64,000 nt of DNA. Origin: Prado023 sp963753075. Its GTDB lineage: Bacteria > Actinomycetota > Actinomycetes > S36-B12 > CAIYMF01. Within the stretch, counting starts at the first letter, position 1. Every line of letters begins with the position of its first letter. The stretch lies in the NCBI GenBank assembly GCA_963753075.1, contig CAVWAR010000002.1:992001-1056000 (forward strand), written 5' to 3'. The notes below the pieces were generated by a model. It was not told where the DNA came from. It worked only from the letters and a program-made list of their open reading frames with translations, and did not search any database. A program made the translations under genes and the position numbers. Positions 34,534 to 44,122 of the stretch are shown in pieces.

Positions 34534-35627
34534 AGACGGTCAGGCTGCGGGTCACGATGCGTGAGGTCGTGCCGCGGGTGCAGCGGGTGATCGACGTGCC
34601 GGAGGTGATCACCCTCGACGAGCTCCACGAGGTGCTGCAGGTGGCGATCGGCTGGACCGATTCCCACCTGCACCAGTTCCGCACCGACGACAAGGTCTAC
34701 ACCGTTCCGTTCGAGGAATGGGATGAGGATGACGAGGTCGACGAGCGTGGGGTGCGCCTGTCCGCGTTGCCGACCCGGTTCGTGTACGTCTACGACCTGG
34801 GCGATGGCTGGCAGCATGACGTCGAGGTGCTGGGCGCCGGCGGCGACCGACCGGGTTGTGTCGGCGGCGAGGGGGCCTGCCCACCCGAGGATTGCGGTGG
34901 CGCCGCAGGCTATGCCGACCTGCTTGACGCGCTGGCCGACCCGGGGCACGCCGAGCACGAGCCGATGCGGACCTGGGTGGGGGACCGGCTGCGACCGTTC
35001 GACCAGGAAGCCACCGCCCAACGGGTCCGTGATGCTGTCGGCGCGTTGCCCGGCAGCGTAGGCCTGCTGCTGGGCCAGCTCGCCGACGGTGTGAGGCTCA
35101 CGCCGGGCGGGCGGCTGCCCCGCGCCGTGGTCCGCGCCGTTCAGGCGCAGCGCCCCAGCTGGTATCCGCTGGGGCGGCCCGCCTCGATCGAGGAGGACCT
35201 GCTGCCCTTGGCCGTCCTGCACGACCTGATGCGCCACGTCCGGCTGGTCAGGCTCACCGGCGGCGTGCTGCGCCCGACCAAGGCAGCGGCAGACGAGCTC
35301 GAGACCGTGCGGCGGCTGCGATCCTGGTTCGACCCGCAGGAGTTCTCCACCATGGTCACGGAACGCGCCGTCGCCCTGGTCGCCGCCCGCGGTCCGCTGC
35401 AGGTCGCAGAGATCGCCGGCGAAGTGTACCCACTACTCGGCCACGGCTGGAGCCGCGCCGGGAAGCCCATAACCACTGGCGACGTGGAAGACGAGCTTCG
35501 CAGCCTGTCACACCAGCTCCAAGCCCTCGACCTCATCACCGCCACCCGCTCGGGCTGGTCCCCGGGACCATCGGCACGCTCCCTGCTGCCCGGGGCCAAC
35601 CTGCGACGAGGTGGCGAAGCTTTGTGA
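34530..35627 (+). CDS. plasmid pRiA4b ORF-3-like protein with extra C-terminal domain
   Basis: The 365-residue protein starts at GTG 34530, overlapping the previous stop by 4 bp. About residues 1-165 are the pRiA4b ORF-3 fold: VTLDELHEVLQ-type helix (VITLDELHEVLQVAIGWTDS), HLHQFR, YVYDLGDGWQHDVEV and CVGGEGACPPEDCGG with a Cys trio. The remaining 200 residues are helical and may include a winged-helix-like end (LQVAEIAGEVYPLLGHGWSR), which is not part of the usual family. The pairing with a SEC-C/TPR protein suggests a joint function, not known to me. Confidence 0.75.
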   Translation: MKTVRLRVTMREVVPRVQRVIDVPEVITLDELHEVLQVAIGWTDSHLHQFRTDDKVYTVPFEEWDEDDEVDERGVRLSALPTRFVYVYDLGDGWQHDVEVLGAGGDRPGCVGGEGACPPEDCGGAAGYADLLDALADPGHAEHEPMRTWVGDRLRPFDQEATAQRVRDAVGALPGSVGLLLGQLADGVRLTPGGRLPRAVVRAVQAQRPSWYPLGRPASIEEDLLPLAVLHDLMRHVRLVRLTGGVLRPTKAAADELETVRRLRSWFDPQEFSTMVTERAVALVAARGPLQVAEIAGEVYPLLGHGWSRAGKPITTGDVEDELRSLSHQLQALDLITATRSGWSPGPSARSLLPGANLRRGGEAL

Positions 35628-35808
35628 CGCGCGGACGCGGCGGTTGTCGTCGTGGCAGCCGGAGATATCTGCTGCATCGCCGCCGCCTTTCGCGCCGCGC
35701 GCCTCGACCCTGCTGTCGCGTTCCGCTAGCGAGTAGCCCGAAACGCCCACTTCTGTGGTCGTCCCGACATGGAAGCCCCGCTCGGATCTGCCCGGACTCC
35801 GGTCTCCG

Positions 35809-38800
35809 CTACTGCCCCTCTGCCCGTGCGGTCGTACGTATTGGGCGCGTCTGCGGCTGGCCGATCGCCGCGGTGTGCTGATCCTTCGCTCTGAGGAGGT
35901 TGACGGGCACCTCCGGCCAGCCGACGGCAAGGTCGACGGCGGTCTCGGGGGGGAGGGCGCGGCCGATGCTGGCCTCGTCCTCGAAGCGCTCTCCAAGAGC
36001 CAGCCGTGCTCTGGGAGGGGAACCAGTGGCGCGCCAGGCCGGGCCACACCGGAGCGTGCACGGTGGCCGCGCCCCAGAGCTGGGCGGCTCGGATGGGATC
36101 GACGCCGTCGGCGACCCGGGCCAGCACCTGCAGCAGGATCTCAAGCTGCATGCGACTGCCCCCGTCCAGCTCGTTCCTGGCGGCTCGCAACAGGATGGAG
36201 GTTGCCGCCTCGGGCTGGTGCTTGCCGAGCAGCGCCGCGCCGCGCAGCAGCAAGGCGACCTGCCCCCAGATCGCCTGGGACCCGGTCTGCAGACTTAGCG
36301 CCTCCAGCCGCAGGCTGGATTCCACGCACGCGTCGAAGTCCCCCTCGCAGTACGCGACGGTGGCCTCGTCCTGGGCGATCTGAAGGGCCAGCAAGGGGTC
36401 GGCGGACTCGGCACGGAGTTGCCGCGCCTGGTCCAGCATCTGGTGAGTCCGGGCGGTGGGGGGCCCGGCGTAGCACTGCAGTTGGACCCAGTGCGCCAGG
36501 CACCAAGCCTCGAGGGTCACTGCACCCGCGCTGCGGGCCAGTCTCCGGCCGTCCCGGAAACTGGTCTGGGCAGCCGGCAGATCGCCCACCGCCAGGAACA
36601 GGGCGACTCCACGCGCGTAGCTGGTCGCCGCAACGCCGGCTGTGTCCCCGGCCTCCTCGAACAGGGCCCGGCCCCGCTCACATGCTTCCAGGGCCATCGG
36701 CGCGTCACCGGCCAGGTACGCGGCGGGGACCAGCGCCAGCCACGCCCAGCCGCGCGCCTCGGCCGTGGCCTCGACTGCGCCCTCGACCACCCCACGCAGC
36801 AGCTGCAGGTCTGCGGCGATGTCGAGGAACGGTCCCCACGCCAGGCGGCCCAGAACGGCGATTAGCTCCAGCGTGGCAGTGGCGGGCTCATGCGCGACCG
36901 ACCAGGAGAACGCCTCCCTGAGGTTCACCAACTCGGGACCCAGCAAGTCCAACCGGACCGCGGCGCTCCGATCGCCGAGCGGGGGGACCGCTGCCAAGCC
37001 GAGACGGCGATAGTGACCCGCGAACGCATGCATAGCGGCGTGCGTCTCGCCCCGCTCGGCCAACCGACCGCTGGCGAACTCGCGCATCACGAACAGCAGC
37101 CGGTACCGGGTGTTGCCCGCCGACGAATGGGTCTGCACGAGGCAGGCAGCCACCAGCCGCGACAACCCAGGCAGCACCTCGTCGGCCGGGACGACCCCCG
37201 ACGTCAGGGCCACCGCGGCCGGCAGATCGAAGTCGCCGGGAAAGACCGACAGCCGGTCGAACAGATGCTGGTCGACCCCGTCGAGCGCCGAGTAGCTCCA
37301 GTCGATCGTGGTCCGCAGGCTCACATGGTGCGACGTGCCATCCGCGGCCGCGGCCGAGTCCAGCACCCCTGCTCCCAAGCCCGCGAGGATCTCCCGGACC
37401 GACTGGCGCTGCGCCTTCGCGGCCATTAGCTCCAGCGCCAGCGGTACCCCGTCGACTCGTCTGCACAGCTCCGCCACTTCCGCGACCGAGTCAATCCCCG
37501 CCAAGTCCGCGCGGGCGCTGCGCCGCTGCTGGAACAGCACGACCGCGTCCGAAGCGGACAGGGAACGCTCGTCGGTGCCAGCGACGGGCACGGGCAGCGG
37601 TGGCACCTCCCATCGCGACTCGCCGACCACATCCAGCAGCAGCCGACTCGTCGCCAGGATCCGCAGCCCAGCGGCGCCCTTGAGCAGGCTTACGACCACC
37701 GGCGCCAGCAGCCCGGCGACGTGCTCGCAGTTGTCGAGCACGAGCAGAAGCTCCCGATAGCGAAGGTGCGCGGCGAGCACGTCGGTGGGAGACCCGTTCG
37801 GGGGGACCGAGACACCGAGCGTGCCTGCCAGCCGTGCGAGCACCTCCGGCAGATCGCCGGCGACCGTCAGGTCGATCCACCACACGCCCTCCGAGTACCG
37901 ATCCCGCACGTGGTGGGCCACCTCTTGGGCCAGCCGCGACTTCCCGACCCCTGCAGGGCCGTGCAACGTGACCAGCCGGCTATCGGACAGCGCCTCAGCC
38001 ACCGCGTCGATCTGGCCTGCCCGGCCCACGAACGTCGCAACGGCTGCTGGCATCACCAACGGTGGGCGCGGCGGCCGCAGGTCCAACCGCGGATCCTGGT
38101 GCTGCATCTGCCAGTTCAGCCGCTGCAGCGCCGGTGACGGATCCGCTCCCAACTCTGCGGCGAGCAGTCCCTGCAGCCACCGATACGAGCGCAGCGCGTC
38201 GATCTGGCGTCCGGATCGGTACTGGGCCAGCAGGAGAAGGCGCCAGGCCCGCTCGCGCAGCGGGTCATCAGCCACGATGGCGTGGGCCTCGTCCACGACC
38301 TGCTCGGGACGGCCCAGGTCCAGATCGACGGACAGGCGTCCCTCGGTGGCCTTCCACCAGAGGCCCTGCAGTCGCTGGATCTGGGCCGTCCTCGCCGGGC
38401 TGTCAGCGAGATCAGCCAGCGGCTCGCCACGCCACAGCCCCTCGGCGGCAGCGAACGATTCCCGGGCCGTGAGCAGGGCCCCCTCGCGGCGGGCGATCCC
38501 GCCGGCCGTGACGAGGCGCTGCATCTCCGCGACATCAGTGGAGTAGCCGTCGAGGGCCATCCGGTAGCCACCCGACTCCGGCCGCGCGACGTCGGGGCCC
38601 AACCGCCGCCGCACGCGCGACATGTGGCTGCTCAGGGACCTCGTCGCCGTCGGCGGGGGATCCTCCGCCCAGAGCGCCTCAGCGAGTGGCCTGCAGACCC
38701 ACCACCTGGCCGGGGTGCAGCGCAAGCACGGCCAGCAGGGCCCGCTCGACACGTCGGGGCACGGCGACGACCTCGTCGCCATCGCGGACCTGCACCGGCC

Positions 38801-38819
38801 CGAGGATGTCGATCCGCAT
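35809..38819 (-). pseudogene. AfsR/BTAD-type regulator with two frameshifts
   Basis: Start ATG 38819 (AGGGGGTGG upstream) gives the winged-helix N-terminus MRIDILGPVQVRDGDEV and ERALLAVLALHPGQVVGL. Near 38690 the frame must change to continue as PLAEALWAEDPPPTATRSLS and RVRRRLG. Then come a BTAD helical domain (about 100-255), an NB-ARC ATPase with LHGPAGVGKSRLAQEV and LLLVLDNCEHVAGL, and TPR-like helices. A second shift near 36015-36023 restores RARLALGERFEDEASIGRAL up to the stop at 35809. About 1,000 residues in all. Either it is inactivated or the assembly has two errors; both shifts lie in GC-rich runs. Confidence 0.8.
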
Positions 38820-38904
38820 TCCACCCCCTGGCTGGTTGCCGGTGGCCTGCAGAGCCTGTCGTTCCACAGTAGACGGCGCACCCCCGCGGGGCCACGCCGG
38901 GCGC

Positions 38905-38978
38905 CCATCCCAGGCACATCCGTCCCACATCCGCGCCGACCCATGCGGTCCATCCGCGGGACATCCGTGCCACATCCG
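38905..38978. promoter_or_regulatory. six heptamers at 11-bp spacing: SARP/BTAD-type operator
   Basis: Heptamers start at 38905 (CCATCCC), 38916 (ACATCCG), 38927 (ACATCCG), then 38950 (CCATCCG), 38961 (ACATCCG) and 38972 (ACATCCG). Within each triplet the spacing is exactly 11 bp, and 23 bp separate the triplets. Direct heptamers every 11 bp are the known binding mode of OmpR-like SARP regulators. The array lies between the AfsR-type gene and the secreted-protein gene. A possible -10 (CACGAT, 38987-38992) lies 8 bp after the last heptamer, the usual SARP distance. Confidence 0.7.
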
Positions 38979-39059
38979 GGGGGGTCCACGATAGCTCTGG
39001 GAGGTGGCGGCGATGCGCGCCCGCGCATTGTCTGTGCCACCTACGAAGGAGAGTCGATC

Positions 39060-39692
39060 ATGAGGAAGTTGACACGCACGCTGCTGCTTGGCGTTGTGCT
39101 GGTGCTGACCCTGGGGCTCGCTGCACCCGCGTATGCGGGACCGGCGAGGCCGGTGCCGATCAAGGGCAGCCTCGCGGGCACCGAGATGCGGATCCCCGCG
39201 GACGGGTGGAACAACTTCCCGACCGCGACGACGTCGACGTTCGTCGTCGACGGACAGACCTACACCTGTTCGCAGCCGGCGGACACCCTGGTGGTGGGCG
39301 AGATGGTCGGGGTACTGTCGCACGTCGGCAAGGTCACGCGGAAGAACTGGGGATGCGCCGTCCACGACATGGAGACTGGCGGAGTCACGTTCTCCGACTT
39401 CGGGCTGAAGCTAATCGCAGCCAATGGGGACACGCTATACACGGAAGGCGAGGAGTTCGTGGAACTGACGATCGGTGACACGTGGGCCGAGTGGACCGCC
39501 ACCGCCGAGTTCGCAGGCGGGACGGGACGCTTCGACAGCGCCGCGGGGGACTTCACCGAAACCGGAGAAGCGAGTTACCCCGAGTTCGTCAGTTTCACTG
39601 CCGAGAACCCCGGCGAGCCGTGGACGTGGCAGATCTCGATCTGGTGGTCCGGGGAGATCGCCTACAACGCCTCGGATCGCGCCGACCGGTAG
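39060..39692 (+). CDS. secreted protein of unknown function
   Basis: The 210-residue protein has a clear Sec signal peptide (MRKLTRTLLLGVVLVLTLGL, cleavage after AYA near residue 26). The mature part is beta-rich with Trp and Thr, has two cysteines (TCSQP and WGCAV) that could pair, and ends with WSGEIAYNASDRADR. A GAAGGAGAG before ATG 39060 fixes the start. I do not recognise the family; the strand pattern suggests an allene-oxide-cyclase-like or other small barrel, but this is a guess. It is placed directly behind the heptamer operator and divergent from the AfsR-type gene. Confidence 0.75.
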   Translation: MRKLTRTLLLGVVLVLTLGLAAPAYAGPARPVPIKGSLAGTEMRIPADGWNNFPTATTSTFVVDGQTYTCSQPADTLVVGEMVGVLSHVGKVTRKNWGCAVHDMETGGVTFSDFGLKLIAANGDTLYTEGEEFVELTIGDTWAEWTATAEFAGGTGRFDSAAGDFTETGEASYPEFVSFTAENPGEPWTWQISIWWSGEIAYNASDRADR

Positions 39693-39774
39693 CCCTCGCC
39701 AGTTGCGGGGCCGCCATTCCGGCTGACCGGTGCCACTGTGCAGAGGCCCGCCACACCTTGCCCGCATGTCGACT

Positions 39775-40148
39775 CCGGGTGACTGGAGGAGTTCCGCACC
39801 GCGCCCAGCACCGGTGACCTGTCCACCGCGACCACGGCGACCGCGCGCGCGTCGTGCGGGTCGGTCTTGCGGTTGTGGCCGGTGTCGAACATCCGCGCCC
39901 GGGCCGACAACTTCGCCGGCACGTCCACCACCGCCTCCCCATCGGCCAGCAGCCGTTGGGCCAGTGGGCGGCCGGCGCCGTTGCTGCCCTCGACCGCCCA
40001 CACCCGGTCCGGATAGGCCGCGACGTGTCGGCGCATGGCCGCGTAGCCGGCCTTGTCGGTAGCGAACCGCCCGGTCGCCAAGACGGTCCCGGTCGTCGAC
40101 CACCTCGATGGTCGCCGACAGCTTGTGGGGATCGACCCCGATGAACAC
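39775..40148 (-). mobile_element. IS110-family transposase remnant, N-terminal part only
   Basis: From the GTG at 40148 the frame reads FIGVDPHKLSATIEVVDDRD, the first DEDD motif. After a shift near 40080 it continues with FATDKAGYAAMRRHVAAYPD, VWAVEGSNGAG and TGHNRKTDPHDARAVA. Similarity stops near 39800, so the catalytic Ser half is gone. It belongs to a different IS110 subgroup from the copy at 23377-24441. No ends are visible. Confidence 0.75.
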
Positions 40149-40381
40149 TCACGCCATGCGCTTCGCCTTTCCCGTCGTCGTCGGTTGGTTGACGCCGGGC
40201 GGGCACTGCTACCCGCCGCCACTGGGCAATCTGGCGGTCACGGACGAACCTGAATCCTGGTATGGGCCTCGGGGCCGGTGCGCATGTAGGCGCCGCGATG
40301 GGGCGGCCGGTCGATGGTCTGCTCGGGGGGCCTTGATGATCCCGCCTCCTGGCTGGCTGATGGCCTTCCATGGGGGTGGCG

Positions 40382-40975
40382 TCACCTTGCTGAGGGGGTG
40401 GCGGCGCGGAGGAGTTGGATGGTGGTGTCGGTGATGCGGGTGAGGGCGTCGGGTCGGGTGGCGGCGAGCTCGGCGGCGCCGTGGAGGAGGTGGTGGACGA
40501 GGACGGCGTGCAGGTCGGGGTCGATCTCGGGGGCGAGCTGGCCGGTCTGGTGGCCGTGGGTGAGCGTGTCTCGGATGATGCCGCGGATCTGTTCGTCGTA
40601 GTCCCGAGCGGCGTGCTGGGCTGATGGGGAGAGCCCGTGGTGCAGGGCGGGCTGGGTGCCGTGCTGGGCCGCGGCGACGGTGGTGTGTCGGACGAGGTGC
40701 TCGAGTCGTCCGGTGGCGGTGGGGATGGTGGCGAGCATGCCGGTCAGGGTGCGTAGGTCGTCGTGGTGGTGCTCGGCAATAGCGGCGGCGATGATGCTGT
40801 CGACGTCGGGGAAGTGGTTGTAGAGGGTCTGGCGGGCGATGCCGGCCTGGGTGGCGATCGCGCTCATCGTGATGCGGGCCAGGCCGTTCTCGGCGAGCAG
40901 GGCGAACGTGGCCGCGATGATCCGCCCCGTGGTGTCGCCGCGGGGTGGGTCGGTGAACGCTGGGGTCCCACGCCC
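40382..40975 (-). CDS. TetR family regulator, 5' end unclear
   Basis: The readable part has the TetR helix-turn-helix GRIIAATFALLAENGLARIT followed by IATQAGIARQTLYNHFPDVD, and a ligand domain of about 140 residues ending LRAATPSAR. No ATG, GTG or TTG stands at a suitable place before the first helix; the frame continues upstream into sequence that belongs to the divergent membrane protein. The gene may have lost its start at a junction near 40975, so it could be inactive. The target is unknown. Confidence 0.65.
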   Translation of the reverse strand, partial: GRGTPAFTDPPRGDTTGRIIAATFALLAENGLARITMSAIATQAGIARQTLYNHFPDVDSIIAAAIAEHHHDDLRTLTGMLATIPTATGRLEHLVRHTTVAAAQHGTQPALHHGLSPSAQHAARDYDEQIRGIIRDTLTHGHQTGQLAPEIDPDLHAVLVHHLLHGAAELAATRPDALTRITDTTIQLLRAATPSAR

Positions 40976-40981
40976 CCTGAG

Positions 40982-41754
40982 GTGCGGGACGCGGGCTGGT
41001 GGCTGGCCAACGACGGGCACTACTACCCGCCGGGTCAACCGAACGCAGGGCAGCTGGGCGGGTCGCCCGCACCTCCCAAGCGCCTTCTTGCGCGCTGGTG
41101 GTTCTGGGTGCTCGTGTTCGTCGGCGTCCCCGCCGCCGCCTACGGCCTGGTGGTCCTCAGCCTTCTCGCGCAGATCGGTCCGGACGACTACCACATTGTC
41201 GACGAGGAGGACTTCAGCGTAGGGGCTGGCAATTTCGATATCTGGGAAGAGCCGCAGGGAAGTGCCGCCGTGATCGACGGCGTATACGTGATGACCAACC
41301 GCACCAGTGGCAAGGCCTTGACGGTCGGGGTTTCCCCGACCTGGGGGAGTGCCGAAAGGGTGCGCATCGATGCCCACATGGAGCTCACCGAGGCGGGGGA
41401 TCGAGACGGATTCGGCGTGTATGTGCGTCGCACTGACGGGAAGACTACGTCTTCGCCGTGGTTCCTGGGGCTGGAGCGTGGATCACTGGGCCCGGGGTCG
41501 AGTGTCAGGCACAGTCTCCGTTGACCAACGTCCGAGCCGGCGATATCGCGCTGAGCGGCGGGCACGACTGGGACAACGTGACCACCTTGACCGGCTACGT
41601 GGATGGTCGAGTCGTCGCTACTTGTGTCGACAAGGGGTTCCATCCCACCAACAACAGCGGGGCGTTCCAAGAAGCTGGCCTCTGGCTCTACGCCGACGGA
41701 GAACCCGCCACGGTTCAGGTCGACGACGTCACGGTCGATTCCCACATGTACTGA
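40982..41754 (+). pseudogene. membrane-anchored protein, frameshifted and possibly 5'-truncated
   Basis: From an in-frame GTG at 40982 the protein begins with RDAGWWLANDGHYYPPGQ, an N-terminal pattern common on actinobacterial membrane proteins, then a membrane helix (FWVLVFVGVPAAAYGLVVLS) and a beta-rich extracytoplasmic part. Near 41455-41475, in a G-rich run, the frame must change to continue as ALSGGHDWDNVTTLTGYVDG and DDVTVDSHMY. The beta-rich part resembles jelly-roll sugar-binding folds (GFGVYVRR...LWLYADGEPATVQVDDV). No ribosome-binding site precedes the GTG. Confidence 0.6.
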
Positions 41755-42159
41755 TCTCCTCCGCAATCCCGCCCGGACAGGCGCGAGATCCACCCTTGAG
41801 TCGGGGGCTGAGCAGCAACCGAATGGCCAGTGGCATTGGAGAGCCCAGGTTCGAGTTGCGCCGCTCACGTTTGCGACAAAGGGGTCGGACATCGGTGCGC
41901 CCACAGGTGCTGTCCTGCGCAGTTGGCTCAGGGTCAGATCAGGGTGACGGCGCCCGGAACGCTGTCAGCTGCGGCGATGGTCGTAGGCGGGGTGGCCCCA
42001 CACGACCTGCACGTTCGAGCGGGCGTCGCGGTCCGGTGCGCTGGACCACACCCTCACGTGGCTCATCCCATACCGGCAGAGGACATCTTGGACATTTGGC
42101 AACCAGGCGACTACGCCTACGATTCCGAAAGGGGACGGGTTGGGACGGGGGCACCGCCC
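41755..42159. other. 405-bp gap; no gene seen
   Basis: No frame has a plausible start or known motif. The right end merges into the broken acyl-CoA dehydrogenase. Probably deletion debris. Confidence 0.4.
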
Positions 42160-42698
42160 CGGTGGTGATGTCCGCGAGCGAGGATCCCGCCTGTGGCTCG
42201 GACAGGCACATGGTGCCGAAGAAGCGGCCCGCGAGCGTCGGCGGGACGTAGGTGGTGATCTGCTCGTCGCTTCCGTGCGCGGTGAGCAGGCTCGCATTGG
42301 CCATGGTCAGGAACGGGTAGGCCGATGTACACGCGTTCGCGCCCTGGAACCAGGCCATCGCCGCGCGTAGCACCGTCACGGGCAACTGCATCCCGCCCAG
42401 CGACTCGTCGAAGCCTCCCGCAATGAGCTCGGTCCCGGCGAGGAGGTCGAGCGAAGCCTTCACCTCGGGGATGATCTCGACCCGGCCGTCGGTGCCGATC
42501 CGCGGTTCGTGCGCATCGGCCGTCTTGTTGTGCGGCCGGAAGTGCTCGGTCGCCAGGCCTGCGCTGAGGTCAAGGACCGCGTCAAAGGGTCGTGCGTGAG
42601 TGCTCGGCGTAGCGGTCGCGTGCGGTCAGCGACTCTGCGTCGAGCCAGTCATGGAGGAGGAAGTCGAGGTCGCGCCGGGACAGGATGGGGGCGGGCAT
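42160..42698 (-). pseudogene. acyl-CoA dehydrogenase remnant, frameshifted and truncated
   Basis: From ATG 42698 (AAGGGAAA upstream) the frame reads MPAPILSRRDLDFLLHDWLD and stops early at CTTTGA. Shifting near 42585 restores FDAVLDLSAGLATEHFRPHN, then GGFDESLGGMQLP and MCLSEPQAGSSLADITTG, the N-terminal domain and first active-site strand of an acyl-CoA dehydrogenase. Similarity ends at about 42165, so the flavin and C-terminal domains (about 400 residues) are missing. Confidence 0.8.
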
Positions 42699-42931
42699 GT
42701 GTTTCCCTTCTGGTGGCTCATCGCCTGGCCGCAGGGCCTTCGGTGTGCATCATGCCAATGATGTGCCGTGATGGGGCCGGATGGGCTGCCCCGGCTCGGC
42801 GGGGGCCTACGGCGGCCGGACCAGGCAACCCCATGCGCAGGCGAACCCCGCGACGACGGTCGGTGGCCGTGTCCGCGACACCCCTGCCTGAACGGCCGAT
42901 CTGAGCTCCGAGCGGCCGAGGCTGCGCAAGG

Positions 42932-44107
42932 ATGTCGGGCATGTCCAGTGACCGCACCACGCAGGACCGGGTCCCGCAGGGTCTGCAGACCGCGGCCGCG
43001 TGGTCCTGGCGCATCCTGGTCATCCTCGCAGTCTCTGTTGCAGCGGTCCTCGTCGTCATCCGCCTCGAGGTGCTGTTCGTCGCGATCTTCGTTGCCCTGC
43101 TGGTGACAGCCCTGCTGGCCCCGGCGGAGCGCCGCCTGCGTGCGTGGGGGGTCCCGCGGGGCCTGTCCACCGCGATTGTCCTGGTCGGTGCAGCAGTCGT
43201 CCTGGGAGTGCTGGCGTACCTCGTCGGGCGGGCCGTGCTGGGTCAGGCCTCTGAGTTCACGGCCGCGATCACCGAGGGCGTCGAGACGGTACGGGTCTGG
43301 GTCGATGAGACGTTCGGCATGTCGTTGGAGGACGTCGGCGCCCGGGTCAGGGAGCTGCTGGGCAGCGTCGGCGGCGACGGTGGTGGACTGACGTCCTCTG
43401 CGTTCGGGGCTGCCTCCACCGCGGTCGAGGTCCTGGCTGGGGCGGGCATCACCCTCTTCGCCACCATCTTCTTCGTCCATGAGGGCCCGCGGATCTGGGC
43501 GTGGGCTGTGTCACTGTTCCCGACCGGCGTGCGGGGCCATATCGACACCGCAGGGCACCTGTCGTGGCAGACCCTCGCGGCCTATGCCCGCGGGACGGTC
43601 GTGATTGCGGCGATCGACGCAGTCGGCATTGGTGTCGGTGTCGCCCTGGTCGGTGTCCCGCTGGCTGGTCCGATCGCGGTCCTGGTGTTCTTCGGCGCGT
43701 TCATCCCGATCGTTGGCGCCCTGCTCTCGGGGTTCGTCGCGGTGCTCATCGCGCTGGCCACCCAGGGCCTCACCAGCGCCCTTCTGGTGACGGCGATCGT
43801 GATCGGCGTCCAGCAGCTCGAGGGTCAGGTCCTGCAGCCCCTGATCCAGGGTCGGATGGTCGCCCTGCACCCATTGGCGATCGTGCTTGCGGTCGCTGCT
43901 GGCTCGACCATCGCCGGACTCATCGGGGCGGTGATCGCGGTGCCGATCCTGGCGGTGGTCAACGTGGTGGTCCGGTATGCCGCCCAGGTGTTCAGAGGGT
44001 CGGCAGATGACGAACCCGACGAGGTCGGGCCCGCTCCCGACGACCCGGGGCCCGCTCCCGACGACCCGGGGCCCGCTGGGCCAGCGCCTGTGGCCACCGC
44101 ATCCTGA
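42932..44107 (+). CDS. AI-2E family transporter
   Basis: The 391-residue protein has eight or so hydrophobic segments in the AI-2E/TqsA/YdiK arrangement: two at 25-65, one at about 82-105, and a long C-terminal block containing FFGAFIPIVGALLSGFVAVL and PLIQGRMVALHPLAIVLAVA. Relatives move autoinducer-2, sodium or other small molecules; the substrate is uncertain. The C-terminus is disordered and has two perfect copies of PAPDDPG. Starts at 42932 or 42941 are equally possible. Confidence 0.88.
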   Translation: MSGMSSDRTTQDRVPQGLQTAAAWSWRILVILAVSVAAVLVVIRLEVLFVAIFVALLVTALLAPAERRLRAWGVPRGLSTAIVLVGAAVVLGVLAYLVGRAVLGQASEFTAAITEGVETVRVWVDETFGMSLEDVGARVRELLGSVGGDGGGLTSSAFGAASTAVEVLAGAGITLFATIFFVHEGPRIWAWAVSLFPTGVRGHIDTAGHLSWQTLAAYARGTVVIAAIDAVGIGVGVALVGVPLAGPIAVLVFFGAFIPIVGALLSGFVAVLIALATQGLTSALLVTAIVIGVQQLEGQVLQPLIQGRMVALHPLAIVLAVAAGSTIAGLIGAVIAVPILAVVNVVVRYAAQVFRGSADDEPDEVGPAPDDPGPAPDDPGPAGPAPVATAS

Positions 44108-44122
44108 GGCCCGGCCCGGGCC

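Noticed and set aside
23093..42700. A clean integrative island in tRNA-Arg
   Set aside because: I found neither an integrase gene nor a second copy of the tRNA 3' end at the right side.
42626..43480. A minus-strand frame opposite the AI-2E transporter
   Set aside because: Gln/Asp/Arg-rich shadow of a membrane protein on the other strand.
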